The notes: a model not told the origin generated them from the letters alone. A stretch of DNA of 64,000 nt from Amphiplicatus metriothermophilus (GCF_900199215.1 NZ_FZQA01000001.1:868001-932000), one strand, 5' to 3'; shown: positions 33,275 to 42,388, numbered from the stretch's first letter. Numbers and translations are program-made.

Positions 33275-35227
33275 ATGACCGGTGGTGAAAATCTCGACGT
33301 GTTCGATCTCTTTTCGGAGAGCTACACCCGCGTGAAGCAGGAGGCCATGAGCCTGCGCGACTATCTGCTCGCGGCGCGCGACGATCCGATGATGTACGCG
33401 ACCCCGGCAGAGCGGATGATCGCCGCCATCGGCGAACCGGAGCTCGTGGACACCTCGAAGGACCCGCGCCTGTCGCGCATCTTCTTCAATCGCACCATCC
33501 GCCGCTACAAGGCGTTTGAGGGCTTCTACGGCATGGAGGACACGATCGAGCGGATCGTGTCCTACTTTCGCCACGCCGCTCAGGGCCTCGAGGAAAAGCG
33601 CCAGATCCTGTATCTGCTCGGGCCGGTCGGCGGCGGCAAGTCCTCGCTCGCCGAACGCCTGAAGGAGCTGATGGAGCTCAATCCGATCTACGTGCTCAAG
33701 GCGGGCGACGAAATTTCGCCGGTCTTCGAAAGCCCGCTCGGCCTGTTCCAGTCCGAGGAGCTCAAATCGCTGCTCGAGGACAAATACGGCGTCGACCGGC
33801 GCCGGCTTGAGGGCGTGATGAGCCCGTGGGCGGTCAAGCGCCTCGACGAGTTCGGCGGCGACATCTCGAAATTCGAGGTGGTGCGCCTGTTCCCCTCGAA
33901 GCTGCGCCAGATCGCCATCTGCAAGACCGAGCCGGGCGACGAGAACAACCAGGACATTTCGGCGCTCACCGGCAAGGTCGACATCCGCAAGCTTGAGCAT
34001 TTCAGCCAGTCCGATCCCGACGCCTATTCCTATTCGGGCGGGCTGTGCCGGGCGAACCAGGGGCTTCTCGAATTCGTCGAGATGTTCAAGGCGCCGATCA
34101 AGGTGCTGCACCCGCTGCTGACCGCAACCCAGGAAGGCAACTATATCGGCACCGAGTCGCTCGGGCCCATTCCGTTCCAGGGCGTCATCCTGGCGCATTC
34201 GAACGAGGCCGAATGGCAGCTCTTCCGCAACAACAAGAACAACGAGGCTTTCCTCGACCGAATCTGCGTCATCAAGGTGCCTTACTGCCTGCGGGTCACC
34301 GAGGAGCGCCAGATCTACGAGAAGCTGCTGCGCAATTCCGAACTCGCAAGCGCGCCCTGCGCGCCGGAGACGCTCGACCTGCTTGCGCGCTTCTCGGTGC
34401 TCACGCGCCTCAAGGAGCACGAGAACTCGACGCTCTACTCGAAGCTGCGGGTTTATGACGGCGAGAAGCTGAAGGACACCGATCCCAAGGCGAAATCGCT
34501 GCAGGAATATCGCGACGCGGCCGGCATCGACGAAGGCATGGACGGCGTCTCGACCCGCTTCGCCTATAAGGTGCTCTCCGAGACCTTCAATTTCGACACC
34601 GAGGAGGTCGCCGCCGACCCGGTGCACATGATGTACGTGCTCGAGCAGGCGATCAAGCGCGAGCAGTTTCCCGAGGAGGAAGAGAAGAAATATCTCGACT
34701 TCATCAAGTCGGAGCTGTCGGCCCGCTACGCCGAATTCATCGGCAAGGAGATCCAGAAGGCCTATCTCGAAAGCTACGCTGAATACGGCCAGAATCTCTT
34801 CGACCGGTATATCGCCTATGCGGACGCCTGGATCGAGGACCAGGACTACAAGGACCCGGACACGGGCCAGCTTCTCGACCGCGCCACGCTCGATCAGGAG
34901 CTGTCGAAAATCGAAAAGCCGGCGGGCATCGCCAATCCGAAGGACTTCCGCAACGAGGTCGTGAAGTTCACCCTGCGCGCGCGGGCGGCCAATCAGGGCC
35001 GGAACCCCGCCTGGACCTCCTACGAGAAGCTGCGCAACGTCATCGAAAAGCGCATGTTCAGCCAGGTCGAGGACCTGCTGCCCGTCATCTCCTTCGACTC
35101 CAAGAAGGACTCCGAGACCGAGAAGAAGCACGAGAATTTCGTCTCGCGCATGGTCGAGCGCGGTTACACTCCGCGTCAGGTCCGCCGGCTCGTCGAATGG
35201 TACATGCGCGTGAACAAGGCGGGCTAA
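33275..35227 (+). CDS. prkA: PrkA-family serine protein kinase
   Basis: A 650-residue AAA+-like protein with a C-terminal kinase-related domain (YeaG/PrkA). The Walker A is GPVGGGKS at 116-123 in LLGPVGGGKSSLAERLKEL; the N-terminus MTGGENLDVFDLF and SLRDYLLAARDDPMMYAT is typical. The last 200 residues correspond to the PrkA C-terminal domain. In enterobacteria, YeaG is induced by starvation and works with YeaH. Here it starts a three-gene set with YeaH-like (DUF444) and SpoVR-like proteins, the conserved stress/sporulation-related trio. The phosphorylation targets are unknown. Confidence 0.95.
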   Translation: MTGGENLDVFDLFSESYTRVKQEAMSLRDYLLAARDDPMMYATPAERMIAAIGEPELVDTSKDPRLSRIFFNRTIRRYKAFEGFYGMEDTIERIVSYFRHAAQGLEEKRQILYLLGPVGGGKSSLAERLKELMELNPIYVLKAGDEISPVFESPLGLFQSEELKSLLEDKYGVDRRRLEGVMSPWAVKRLDEFGGDISKFEVVRLFPSKLRQIAICKTEPGDENNQDISALTGKVDIRKLEHFSQSDPDAYSYSGGLCRANQGLLEFVEMFKAPIKVLHPLLTATQEGNYIGTESLGPIPFQGVILAHSNEAEWQLFRNNKNNEAFLDRICVIKVPYCLRVTEERQIYEKLLRNSELASAPCAPETLDLLARFSVLTRLKEHENSTLYSKLRVYDGEKLKDTDPKAKSLQEYRDAAGIDEGMDGVSTRFAYKVLSETFNFDTEEVAADPVHMMYVLEQAIKREQFPEEEEKKYLDFIKSELSARYAEFIGKEIQKAYLESYAEYGQNLFDRYIAYADAWIEDQDYKDPDTGQLLDRATLDQELSKIEKPAGIANPKDFRNEVVKFTLRARAANQGRNPAWTSYEKLRNVIEKRMFSQVEDLLPVISFDSKKDSETEKKHENFVSRMVERGYTPRQVRRLVEWYMRVNKAG

Positions 35228-35312
35228 GGAGGTTGCAGAGCGCGGATTGCAAGGGGCAGGCTATGTGCAGCGTCTTCGATCTCTGCAACCTGCGAACTGC
35301 GGCCTGCAACCT
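35228..35312. repeat. Heptamer-array intergenic repeat, locus C
   Basis: The gap between prkA and yeaH carries GGTTGCA, GAGCGCG, GATTGCA, AGGGGCA, GGCTATG in phase from 35231 to 35265. On the other strand, inward from 35311, are GGTTGCA, GGCCGCA, GTTCGCA and GGTTGCA. AGGTTGCAG (35230-35238) is an exact inverse of CTGCAACCT at both 35283-35291 and 35304-35312. The last array base is directly adjacent to the yeaH ATG. As the genes are co-directional, both arms would be in one mRNA and could pair. Confidence 0.85.
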
Positions 35313-36635
35313 ATGAACAAGTTCCACTTCATCGACCGGCGCAAGAATCCGAAAGGCAAGTCGCTCGGCAACCGCCAGCGCTTCCTGCGCCGCGCGCGCG
35401 CGCAGATCAAGGAGGCGGTGCAGAAATCGCTGCGCGACCGCTCGGTCTCGGATCTCGATCGCGGCGAGAAAATCTCCATTCCCGCGAAATCGACCGCCGA
35501 GCCGCGCTTTCGTCTCGACCCGGAGACCGGCCGCCGCGAGATCGTCCATCCCGGCAACAAGGAGTTCACGACCGGCGACCGCATCAAGAAGCCGCCCAAG
35601 GGCGGCGGCAAGGGCCGCGGCAAGGACGCCGCCGATTCCGGCGACAGCGAGGACGAATTCCAGTTCACGCTCACGCAGGAGGAGTTCCTCGACATCTTCT
35701 TCGAGGACCTGGAGCTGCCCAATCTCGTCAAGCGCTCGCTCAAGGAGATCCGATCGACCGCGTACCGGCGCGCCGGCTTCACCGTCGCCGGCTCGCCCAA
35801 CAATCTCAATCTCATCCGCACCATGCGGAACGCGCATGGCCGCCGGCTCGCCCTCAAGCGGCCCACGACGCGCGAGGTGAACGCGCTCAAGGAACGTCTG
35901 TTCGAGCTCGAGCGCGTCTTCGACCCGAGCGAGGAAGAGATCGCCGAGAAAAAGGCGCTGATCGCGAAGCTTGAAGAAATGGAGCGCCGCCGCCGCTGGG
36001 CGCCGTTCATCGACCCGCTCGACGTGCGCTACAACGCCTTCGAGCCGACGCCGGTGGAGACGACTGCGGCCGTCATGTTCTGCCTGATGGACGTCTCCGG
36101 GAGCATGGGCGAGCGCGAGAAGGATCTCGCCAAACGCTTCTACATGCTGCTCTATCTGTTCCTGAAGCGCCGCTACGAGCGGGTGGAGGTGGTGTTCATC
36201 CGGCACACCCACCACGCCGAGGAGGTGGACGAGGAGACTTTCTTCTATTCGCGCCAGTCGGGCGGCACCGTGGTGTCGACTGCGCTCGAAAAAATGCTGG
36301 AAGTGCAGAAGGAACGCTTCCCCGCGAGCGAGTGGAACATCTATGTGGCGCAAGCCTCCGACGGGTTCACGCAATCGGGCGACGCCCAGCGCTGCGTCGA
36401 GATACTCGACCAGGACGTCATGCCGATCTCCCAGTATTACGCCTATATCGAGATCCTAGACGAGCGCGAGCTCGAGGTCTTCTCCGACGCCGATTCCGGC
36501 GCCGAGCTGTGGCGGGCCTATCGCACCTTCGCGCCGAAATGGCCCAACTTCGCGCAGACCCGCATCGCGCGCCCGCAGGACATCTTCCCCGTGTTCCGCG
36601 AGCTGTTCTCGAAGGACTCGAGGGAGGCGGCGTGA
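35313..36635 (+). CDS. yeaH: YeaH/YhbH family protein (DUF444, VWA-like)
   Basis: A 440-residue cytoplasmic protein of the DUF444 family, partner of PrkA/YeaG. It opens with MNKFHFIDRRKNPKGKSLGN, the family start, so I choose the ATG at 35313 rather than the longer frame running through the repeat. A glycine/lysine-rich linker lies at about 93-105. The C-terminal half is a von Willebrand A-like domain with an intact MIDAS start, D260-V-S-G-S in CLMDVSGSMGER, and SGGTVVSTAL later. There is no Shine-Dalgarno. It is 85 bases downstream of prkA and 109 before spoVR. Confidence 0.93.
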   Translation: MNKFHFIDRRKNPKGKSLGNRQRFLRRARAQIKEAVQKSLRDRSVSDLDRGEKISIPAKSTAEPRFRLDPETGRREIVHPGNKEFTTGDRIKKPPKGGGKGRGKDAADSGDSEDEFQFTLTQEEFLDIFFEDLELPNLVKRSLKEIRSTAYRRAGFTVAGSPNNLNLIRTMRNAHGRRLALKRPTTREVNALKERLFELERVFDPSEEEIAEKKALIAKLEEMERRRRWAPFIDPLDVRYNAFEPTPVETTAAVMFCLMDVSGSMGEREKDLAKRFYMLLYLFLKRRYERVEVVFIRHTHHAEEVDEETFFYSRQSGGTVVSTALEKMLEVQKERFPASEWNIYVAQASDGFTQSGDAQRCVEILDQDVMPISQYYAYIEILDERELEVFSDADSGAELWRAYRTFAPKWPNFAQTRIARPQDIFPVFRELFSKDSREAA

Positions 36636-36744
36636 GCGCGATTCGGATCATAAGACTCCCCGGCGGATCTCGCCCGGCGATGGGGCTCCGCCCCGGTCGG
36701 CGGAGAAGAGTCCGTTCCTGGCGCATGCGGACCGGGAGGGGCGC

Positions 36745-38238
36745 ATGAGCGTCGAGACCCGCAACCCTGGGCTTCTTTTCGCCGACTCCGACTGGGATTT
36801 CGATCGGCTGAAGCGGACCTATGACGCGATCGAGGACATTGCGCTGGGCGACCTCGGCCTCGACGTCTATCCGAACCAGATCGAGATCATCTCGTCGGAA
36901 CAGATGCTCGACGCCTATTCGAGCCACGGCATGCCGTTGATGTACAAGCACTGGTCGTTCGGCAAGCGCTTCGCGCGCGACCAGATTCGCTACCAGAAAG
37001 GTTATCAGGGGCTCGCCTACGAGATCGTCATCAATTCGAGCCCCTGCATCTCCTATCTCATGGAGGAGAACACCATGACGATGCAGACGCTCGTCATGGC
37101 GCACGCCTGCTTCGGGCACAACCACTTCTTCAAGAACAATTATCTGTTTCGTCAGTGGACAGATGCAGAAGGCATTCTCTCCTATCTCGACTTCGCCAAG
37201 AAGTACGTCGCGAAATGCGAAGACGAATACGGCCCCGCCGAAGTGGAGACGATCCTCGACTCCGCCCATGCGCTGATGGATCAGGGCGTTTTCCGATACG
37301 CCCGTCCGCCGCGCCTTTCCGAGGCGGACAAGCTGGCGAAAGCCGCCGCGCGCGCCGACTACGAGCAGAAGACCTTCAACGACATCTGGCGCACCCTGCC
37401 GAATACGGACGAGCCGGAAGACGACAAGGAAGAGCGCCAGCAGGAGGTCCGGAACATCAAGCTTCCGGAGGAGAATCTTCTCTATTTCATCGAGAAGGCG
37501 AGCCCGGTTCTCAAGCCCTGGCAGCGCGAGCTGGTGCGCATCGTGCGCAACATCGCGCAGTATTTCTATCCCCAGAAGCAGACCAAGGTGATGAATGAAG
37601 GCTGCGCGAGCTTCGTCCATCATTACATCATGAACGCGCTCTACGATCGCGGCCTTATCGGCGAGGGCGCGATGATGGAGTTTCTCCACTCCCATTCGGC
37701 CGTCGTGTTCCAGCCCGAATTCGACGATCCGCGCTATTCCGGCATCAATCCGTATGCGCTCGGCTTCTCCATGATGCAGGACATCAGGCGCATCTGCGAG
37801 GAGCCGACCGAAGAGGATCTCGAGTGGTTCCCCGAGATCGCCGGGTCGAAGGACTGGCGCTCGGCGCTAAAAACAGCGTGGGCGGAGTTTCGCGACGAAA
37901 GCTTCATTCTGCAATATCTCTCGCCCAACGTGATGCGGAAGATGCGGCTTTTCGCCGTCGAGGACGACGCTGAAGACACCCATGTGGAGGTCTCGGCGAT
38001 CCACGACGAGTCCGGCTTCCGGGCGCTGCGCGCGCGCCTCGCCGCGCAGTACGATCTCGGCATGCACGAGCCGAACATTCAGGTCGTCTCCGCCGATCTC
38101 GACGGCGACCGCATGCTGACCCTGAAGCACACGATGCACGCCGGCCGCAAGCTCGATCCCAAGACGCGCGACGACGTCCTGTGGCACGTCCACAACCTCT
38201 GGGGCTTCCCGGTGAAGCTTGAGGAAGAAGAGGCGTAG
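36745..38238 (+). CDS. SpoVR family protein
   Basis: A 497-residue cytoplasmic protein homologous to SpoVR/YcgB. The family's features are visible: YPNQIEIISSEQMLDAYSS, the MPLMYKHWSFGK segment, SPCISYLMEENTM and MNEGCASFVHHYIMNALYD with conserved histidines. SpoVR is needed for spore cortex formation in Bacillus. In proteobacteria it is part of the PrkA-YeaH-SpoVR set of unknown mechanism, expressed under starvation or RpoS-like control. The ATG at 36745 follows GGGAGGGGC. The full set is intact and in the standard order. Confidence 0.95.
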   Translation: MSVETRNPGLLFADSDWDFDRLKRTYDAIEDIALGDLGLDVYPNQIEIISSEQMLDAYSSHGMPLMYKHWSFGKRFARDQIRYQKGYQGLAYEIVINSSPCISYLMEENTMTMQTLVMAHACFGHNHFFKNNYLFRQWTDAEGILSYLDFAKKYVAKCEDEYGPAEVETILDSAHALMDQGVFRYARPPRLSEADKLAKAAARADYEQKTFNDIWRTLPNTDEPEDDKEERQQEVRNIKLPEENLLYFIEKASPVLKPWQRELVRIVRNIAQYFYPQKQTKVMNEGCASFVHHYIMNALYDRGLIGEGAMMEFLHSHSAVVFQPEFDDPRYSGINPYALGFSMMQDIRRICEEPTEEDLEWFPEIAGSKDWRSALKTAWAEFRDESFILQYLSPNVMRKMRLFAVEDDAEDTHVEVSAIHDESGFRALRARLAAQYDLGMHEPNIQVVSADLDGDRMLTLKHTMHAGRKLDPKTRDDVLWHVHNLWGFPVKLEEEEA

Positions 38239-38266
38239 GCGTCGCAAGGCCTGCCTTCCAGACGCG

Positions 38267-39208
38267 CTATGCGTCCTTCTTGTCCCGGCCGAAATTCGGC
38301 GCGTCGGTCTCCTGGCCGGCCGCGACGATGGCGCGCCGGATCGCGCGCCCGCGGGTGAAGACCTTCTTCAGAGTCTCGCCGTCGCCCCAGCGGATGGCCC
38401 GCTGGAGCAGCGCGAGCTCTTCGGTGAAGCGGCCCAGCACTTCCAGAACCGCCTCGCGATTGTGGAGGAAGACGTCGCGCCACATGATCGGGTCGGAGGC
38501 GGCGATGCGGGTGAAGTCGCGAAAGCCGCCTGCGGAGTATTTGACGATCTCGGCCTCGGCCACCGACTCGAGATCGTCGGCCGCGCCGACCAGGGTGAAG
38601 GCGATGAGGTGGGGCAGATGACTCGTGATCGCGAGCGCGAGATCGTGATGCGCCGCGTCCATGACCTCCACATGCGAGCCGACGGCGCGCCACAGCGCCG
38701 CAGCCTTTTCGACCGCCGCGCGATAGGCCTCGTCCGTGCGATCGAGCGGGGTGAGAATGCACCAGCGCTGGCGGAAAAGCGTCGCGAAGCCCGCTTCCGG
38801 TCCGGACTGCTCGGTGCCCGCCACCGGGTGGCAGGGCACGAAAAGAACCTCCCGCCGCACCCGGCGCGCAGCTTCGGCGACCGCGCCTTTCACCGAGCCG
38901 GTGTCGACGACGAGAGCGCCGTTTTCGGCATGGGCGTGCGCCTCCGCGCACAGCGAGTCGATCGCGCCCACGGGCGTCGAAAGAATGACGAGATCGGCGC
39001 CCTTGACGGCCTCGGCGAAGCTCTCCGCCGTCTCGTCGACGACGCCGAGAGAGAGGGCGCGCGCGCGGACATCCGCGTCGAGATCGAAGCCGGCGATGCG
39101 CTCGGCGAGGCCGCCGGCGCGCATCGCATGGGCGAGCGACGCGCCGATGAGGCCGATCCCGATCACGGCCGCGCGGCGGAATTTCAGGGCGTCGCTCGTC
39201 TCGGTCAT
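38267..39208 (-). CDS. Prephenate/arogenate dehydrogenase family protein
   Basis: A 313-residue NAD(P)-dependent dehydrogenase of the TyrA family that oxidatively decarboxylates prephenate or arogenate in tyrosine synthesis. The dinucleotide motif is VIGIGLIGAS (about 15-24). VDTGSVKGAV, CHPVAGTEQSG and the SHLPHLIAFTL helix are family segments holding active-site residues. There is no fused chorismate mutase or ACT domain, which fits alphaproteobacterial cyclohexadienyl dehydrogenases; substrate choice cannot be seen. Its start overlaps the end of hisC by 4 bases, so the two are translationally coupled, as in many alphaproteobacteria. Confidence 0.93.
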   Translation of the reverse strand: MTETSDALKFRRAAVIGIGLIGASLAHAMRAGGLAERIAGFDLDADVRARALSLGVVDETAESFAEAVKGADLVILSTPVGAIDSLCAEAHAHAENGALVVDTGSVKGAVAEAARRVRREVLFVPCHPVAGTEQSGPEAGFATLFRQRWCILTPLDRTDEAYRAAVEKAAALWRAVGSHVEVMDAAHHDLALAITSHLPHLIAFTLVGAADDLESVAEAEIVKYSAGGFRDFTRIAASDPIMWRDVFLHNREAVLEVLGRFTEELALLQRAIRWGDGETLKKVFTRGRAIRRAIVAAGQETDAPNFGRDKKDA

Positions 39209-40296
39209 GGGGCGAAAATCTCCGACAGAAGCGCGATGAACCGGCGGTTGGCCTCGGCGGGGCCGATGGAGACCCGCAATCGGTCCGGCAGTCCGTAGGC
39301 GTCCATTTCGCGCGCGATCACGCCGCCGGCCTTGAGGCGCGCGGCGACTTCCTTTGCGGTCCTGCCGGGCTCGTCAGGGAACCGCACGAGGATGAAGTTC
39401 GCGACGCTCGGCTGGAAGTAAAGGCCCAGCCCGCCGAGCTGCTGGGCGAGCCAGTCGCGCTCGCGCCGGTTGTGCTCGCGATTGCGGCGAATGAACGCCT
39501 TGTCGGCGACCGCCGCCGCGCCGGCCGCGAGCGCCGGCGCGCTGACGTTAAACGGTCCGCGAATGCGGTTGAGAATGTCGGCGACCGCCGGCGGACAATA
39601 GGCCCAGCCGAGGCGCAGGCTCGCGAGCCCGTAGATCTTGGAAAAGGTCCGCGTCATGACGACATTGTCGCCCTCGTCGACAAGCGCCGCGCCGGGCTCG
39701 TAATCGGGCGCGTCCATATACTCCGCATAGGCTGCGTCGAGGACGAGCAGCACGTCCTCGCGCAGGGCCTCGCGCAGACGGCGCACCTCGCTCGCGGCGA
39801 TATAGGTTCCCGTCGGGTTGTTCGGATTGGCGAGAAAGACGATGCGGGTCGACTCGTCCACCGCCGCGAGGATCGCGTCGACGTCTGCGACGAGCGCCGG
39901 CTCCGGCGCGAAGCGGATTTCCGCCCCGCAGGCCTTCGTCGCGATGGCGTAGACGAGAAAGCCGTGTTGCGTCTGCACGGCGCTGTCGCCCGGCCCGAGA
40001 TAGGCGCGCGCGAGAAGCTGGAGAAGCTCGTCCGATCCCGCCCCGCACACGATCCGCGCCGGGTCGAGGCTATAGGCCGCGCCGATGGCCGCGCGCAGGC
40101 CGCCCGCCGCGCCGTCGGGATATTCATGGAGCGCCCCGGCCGCCGCCTTATAGGCCTCGACGGCCCGGGGCGAGGGGCCCAACGCGGACTCGTTCGAGGA
40201 TAGCTTGTAGACTTTTCCCGCGCCCGGCGCATGCGCGCCGCCCGGAACGTAAGGCGCGATGTCGAGAATGCCGGGGCGCGGCGTCGGCGCGACCAT
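39205..40296 (-). CDS. hisC: Histidinol-phosphate aminotransferase
   Basis: A 363-residue class I/II PLP aminotransferase. The Schiff-base lysine is about K220 in TRTFSKIYGLASLRLGW; ANPNNPTGT and the SSNESALGPSP start are family hallmarks. I start at the ATG complementary to 40294-40296, giving MVAPTPRPGILDIAPYVPGG, the standard HisC N-terminus; the frame continues upstream without likeness. Coupling to the prephenate dehydrogenase gene suggests that this enzyme, which often also transaminates aromatic substrates, serves both histidine and tyrosine/phenylalanine synthesis. Confidence 0.93.
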   Translation of the reverse strand: MVAPTPRPGILDIAPYVPGGAHAPGAGKVYKLSSNESALGPSPRAVEAYKAAAGALHEYPDGAAGGLRAAIGAAYSLDPARIVCGAGSDELLQLLARAYLGPGDSAVQTQHGFLVYAIATKACGAEIRFAPEPALVADVDAILAAVDESTRIVFLANPNNPTGTYIAASEVRRLREALREDVLLVLDAAYAEYMDAPDYEPGAALVDEGDNVVMTRTFSKIYGLASLRLGWAYCPPAVADILNRIRGPFNVSAPALAAGAAAVADKAFIRRNREHNRRERDWLAQQLGGLGLYFQPSVANFILVRFPDEPGRTAKEVAARLKAGGVIAREMDAYGLPDRLRVSIGPAEANRRFIALLSEIFAP

Positions 40297-40354
40297 AAGA
40301 TGCGTCTTTCCGTCAAGCAAACCGCGTGGGTATAGCCGCGCGGCGCGGCGCGCT

Positions 40355-41104
40355 TCAAGGCGCGCCTTTCGCGCGCGAGGCGGCGGGCTGGGCGGGTCGG
40401 GGCCGCAACGGTCCGGCGACAAGGCGGCGGGCGCGCTGGACCTGGCCGACCGGCGCCAGGAGCTCCTTGGCGGCCTCGACCATCAGCACCCCGCTGAGCC
40501 CCGGCCACAGGCGCGAGCCCGCTCGCTCCCATGCGGCCGCCGCCCGCAGAAGGAACCGCGCGCCATAGGGCGGAAAGTAGAGCGCGCCGCTCCAGGCGAG
40601 CGGGCGGAACATGGTCTCGGCGAGCAACGCGTCGAGCTGGCGCTTGAGCCAGGGTCGGCCGGCGGCGAAAGGCGTCGTCTCAACCATCGACCACAGCCCC
40701 CGGCGGTGGGCCGCCACGATGATGACCCGCCCGCCATTGGCGAGCACGCGCCAGGCCTCGCGCATCAGCCGGCGCGGCGCCGAGGCTTCTTCGAGCCCGT
40801 GAACGATCAGCAGCCGGTCGATGGATACGTCCGGCAGCGGCCAGAACGCCTCGTCGACGAGGGCGGTCAGGTTTCGCCCGTCCGCCGGCCAGCGCATCGC
40901 GCCCTGCGCGTCGGGCGCCAGATGCAGCACGCGCTCGGCCGCGTCGAACGCGCTCAGAAAGGGACTCGCATAGCCGAAGCCCGCCACGCGCAGGCGCGCC
41001 GCCTCGCCCCAGGCCTCGGCGAGCCGCGCCGCGATGAAATCCCGCGCCGCCGCGCCGAGCGGGCTCTCATAGAAGCGGTGCAGGTCGAGAATGTCGGTGC
41101 GCAT
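40355..41104 (-). CDS. SAM-dependent methyltransferase (class I)
   Basis: A 249-residue protein with a class I methyltransferase fold, of a type often found next to gloB in alphaproteobacteria. AARLRVAGFGYASPFLSAF corresponds to motif I (glycine-rich loop), and the LLIVHGLEEASAPRRLMREA and VLANGGRVIIVAAHRR segments to the later strands. The loop is atypical, reading GFGYASPF. The C-terminal 60 residues are helical and proline-rich. The methyl acceptor is unknown. It is divergent from gloB across repeat locus D. Confidence 0.83.
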   Translation of the reverse strand: MRTDILDLHRFYESPLGAAARDFIAARLAEAWGEAARLRVAGFGYASPFLSAFDAAERVLHLAPDAQGAMRWPADGRNLTALVDEAFWPLPDVSIDRLLIVHGLEEASAPRRLMREAWRVLANGGRVIIVAAHRRGLWSMVETTPFAAGRPWLKRQLDALLAETMFRPLAWSGALYFPPYGARFLLRAAAAWERAGSRLWPGLSGVLMVEAAKELLAPVGQVQRARRLVAGPLRPRPAQPAASRAKGAP

Positions 41105-41199
41105 GAAGGGGTTACGGTGTTAGGTTTTAGGCGTCAGGGCGCGCAGGAAATTTCGCGCTGTTCTCTAATACCGCAAACCCGAAACCTGAAACCGCATCG
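41105..41199. repeat. Heptamer-array intergenic repeat, locus D
   Basis: Between the divergent methyltransferase gene and gloB, the + strand reads GGGTTAC, GGTGTTA, GGTTTTA, GGCGTCA, GGGCGCG in phase from 41109 to 41143. The - strand, inward from 41193, reads GGTTTCA, GGTTTCG, GGTTTGC, GGTATTA (down to 41166). The unit here is a GGTTTNN variant, different from the GGTTGCA type of loci A, C and E, yet the 7-base phase and inward orientation are the same. Confidence 0.8.
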
Positions 41200-41967
41200 A
41201 TGCCGATTGAAATCCGCCAGTTTCCCTGCCTTTCGGACAATTACGGCTATCTCGCGCGGGACGCGGAGACCGGCGCCGTCGCCGCGGTCGACACGCCCGA
41301 CCCGGCCGCCATTAACGCCGCGCTGGAGAAGGAGGGCTGGCGGCTCACCCATATCCTCAACACCCATTGGCATCCCGACCATGCGGGCGGCAATCTTGCG
41401 CTCAAGGAGAAATGGGGCTGCGAGATTATCGGCCCGCGGGCCGAAGCGGCGAAGATTCCGGGCCTCGACCGCATGGTCGGCGAGGGCGACATTGTCTCGC
41501 TCGGCGCCTCGAAGGCGCGGGTCTACGACACGCCGGGCCACACGCTCGGCCACATCGTCTATCATTTCGAGGACGACGGCGCGGCCTTCGTCGGCGACGC
41601 CATTTTCGCGATCGGCTGCGGGCGGCTGTTCGAGGGAACGCCGGCGCAGATGTGGGACTCGCTCTCGAAGATCGCCGCTTGGCCTGAAGACACGCGCCTT
41701 TACTGCGCCCATGAGTACACCCAGGCGAACGCGCGCTTCGCGCTTACGGTCGACCCGCACAACAGGGCGCTCGCCGAGCGCGCCGCCGCGGTCGACCGGC
41801 TGCGCGCGCAGGGGCTGCCGACCGTGCCGACGACCGTGGCGCTCGAACGCGCGACCAATCCGTTTCTGCGCGCGCGCGATGAGAAGCTTCAGGCCGTTCT
41901 CGGCATGACCGGCGCCGACCCGGTCGCCGTATTCGCGGAGGTCCGCAAGCGAAAGGACAGATTCTGA
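41200..41967 (+). CDS. gloB: Hydroxyacylglutathione hydrolase (glyoxalase II)
   Basis: A 255-residue metallo-beta-lactamase-fold enzyme that hydrolyses S-lactoylglutathione to lactate and glutathione, completing methylglyoxal detoxification. The binuclear metal motif is T-H56-W-H58-P-D60-H61 in NTHWHPDHAGG, with further ligands in TPGHTLGH, FVGDAIF and YCAHEYT. Length and motif order match GloB exactly. The ATG at 41200 directly follows repeat locus D and has no Shine-Dalgarno. An NTF2-like gene follows 16 bases later with its own GGAAGG ribosome-binding site. Confidence 0.95.
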   Translation: MPIEIRQFPCLSDNYGYLARDAETGAVAAVDTPDPAAINAALEKEGWRLTHILNTHWHPDHAGGNLALKEKWGCEIIGPRAEAAKIPGLDRMVGEGDIVSLGASKARVYDTPGHTLGHIVYHFEDDGAAFVGDAIFAIGCGRLFEGTPAQMWDSLSKIAAWPEDTRLYCAHEYTQANARFALTVDPHNRALAERAAAVDRLRAQGLPTVPTTVALERATNPFLRARDEKLQAVLGMTGADPVAVFAEVRKRKDRF

Positions 41968-41983
41968 GTGAAAGGAAGGCGTT

Positions 41984-42388
41984 ATGGCAGGCGAAAACCT
42001 GGAAGTTGTGCGGCGTATCTATCGCGCCTTCGCGCAAGGCGACATCCCGGCCGTTCTCGGGGCGATGAGTCCTGATATCGTTTGGAACGAAGCGGAGAAT
42101 TTTCTCTACGCGGACGGTAATCCCTACAGGGGGCCTGACGCGGTGCTGAAGGGCGTATTCAAGCGGCTGGGCGAGGAGTGGGACGGATTCTCTGCAGATG
42201 CGGAGGAGCTTCTCGATGCCGGGGAGGTCGTGGTCGCGCTGGGCCGCTATCGCGGGACTTACAAGAAGACGGGCGCGAAGCTCGACGCTCAGTTCACGCA
42301 TGTATGGCGGTTGAATGGCGGAAAGGCGGTCGGCTTCCAGCAATATACGGACACCTTGCAGGCCGCGCGCGCAGCGGAGGCGGCCTGA
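41984..42388 (+). CDS. NTF2-like / SnoaL-like protein
   Basis: A 134-residue cone-shaped alpha+beta-fold protein of the SnoaL/NTF2-like superfamily. It begins with LEVVRRIYRAFAQGDIPAVLG and has the alternating strand pattern (PDIVWNEAENF, ALGRYRGTYKKTG, FTHVWRLNGGKAVGFQQYTD) typical of ketosteroid-isomerase-like proteins. It may be an isomerase, hydratase or ligand-binding protein; no catalytic residue can be assigned. The ATG is preceded by GTGAAAGGAAGG. It follows gloB closely and may be cotranscribed. Confidence 0.85.
   Translation: MAGENLEVVRRIYRAFAQGDIPAVLGAMSPDIVWNEAENFLYADGNPYRGPDAVLKGVFKRLGEEWDGFSADAEELLDAGEVVVALGRYRGTYKKTGAKLDAQFTHVWRLNGGKAVGFQQYTDTLQAARAAEAA

Noticed and set aside
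32666-35131. Antisense open frame of 821 codons opposite prkA
   Set aside because: Mirrors the codon structure of prkA on the other strand and shows no domain; its tail only runs into the gene-free spacer.
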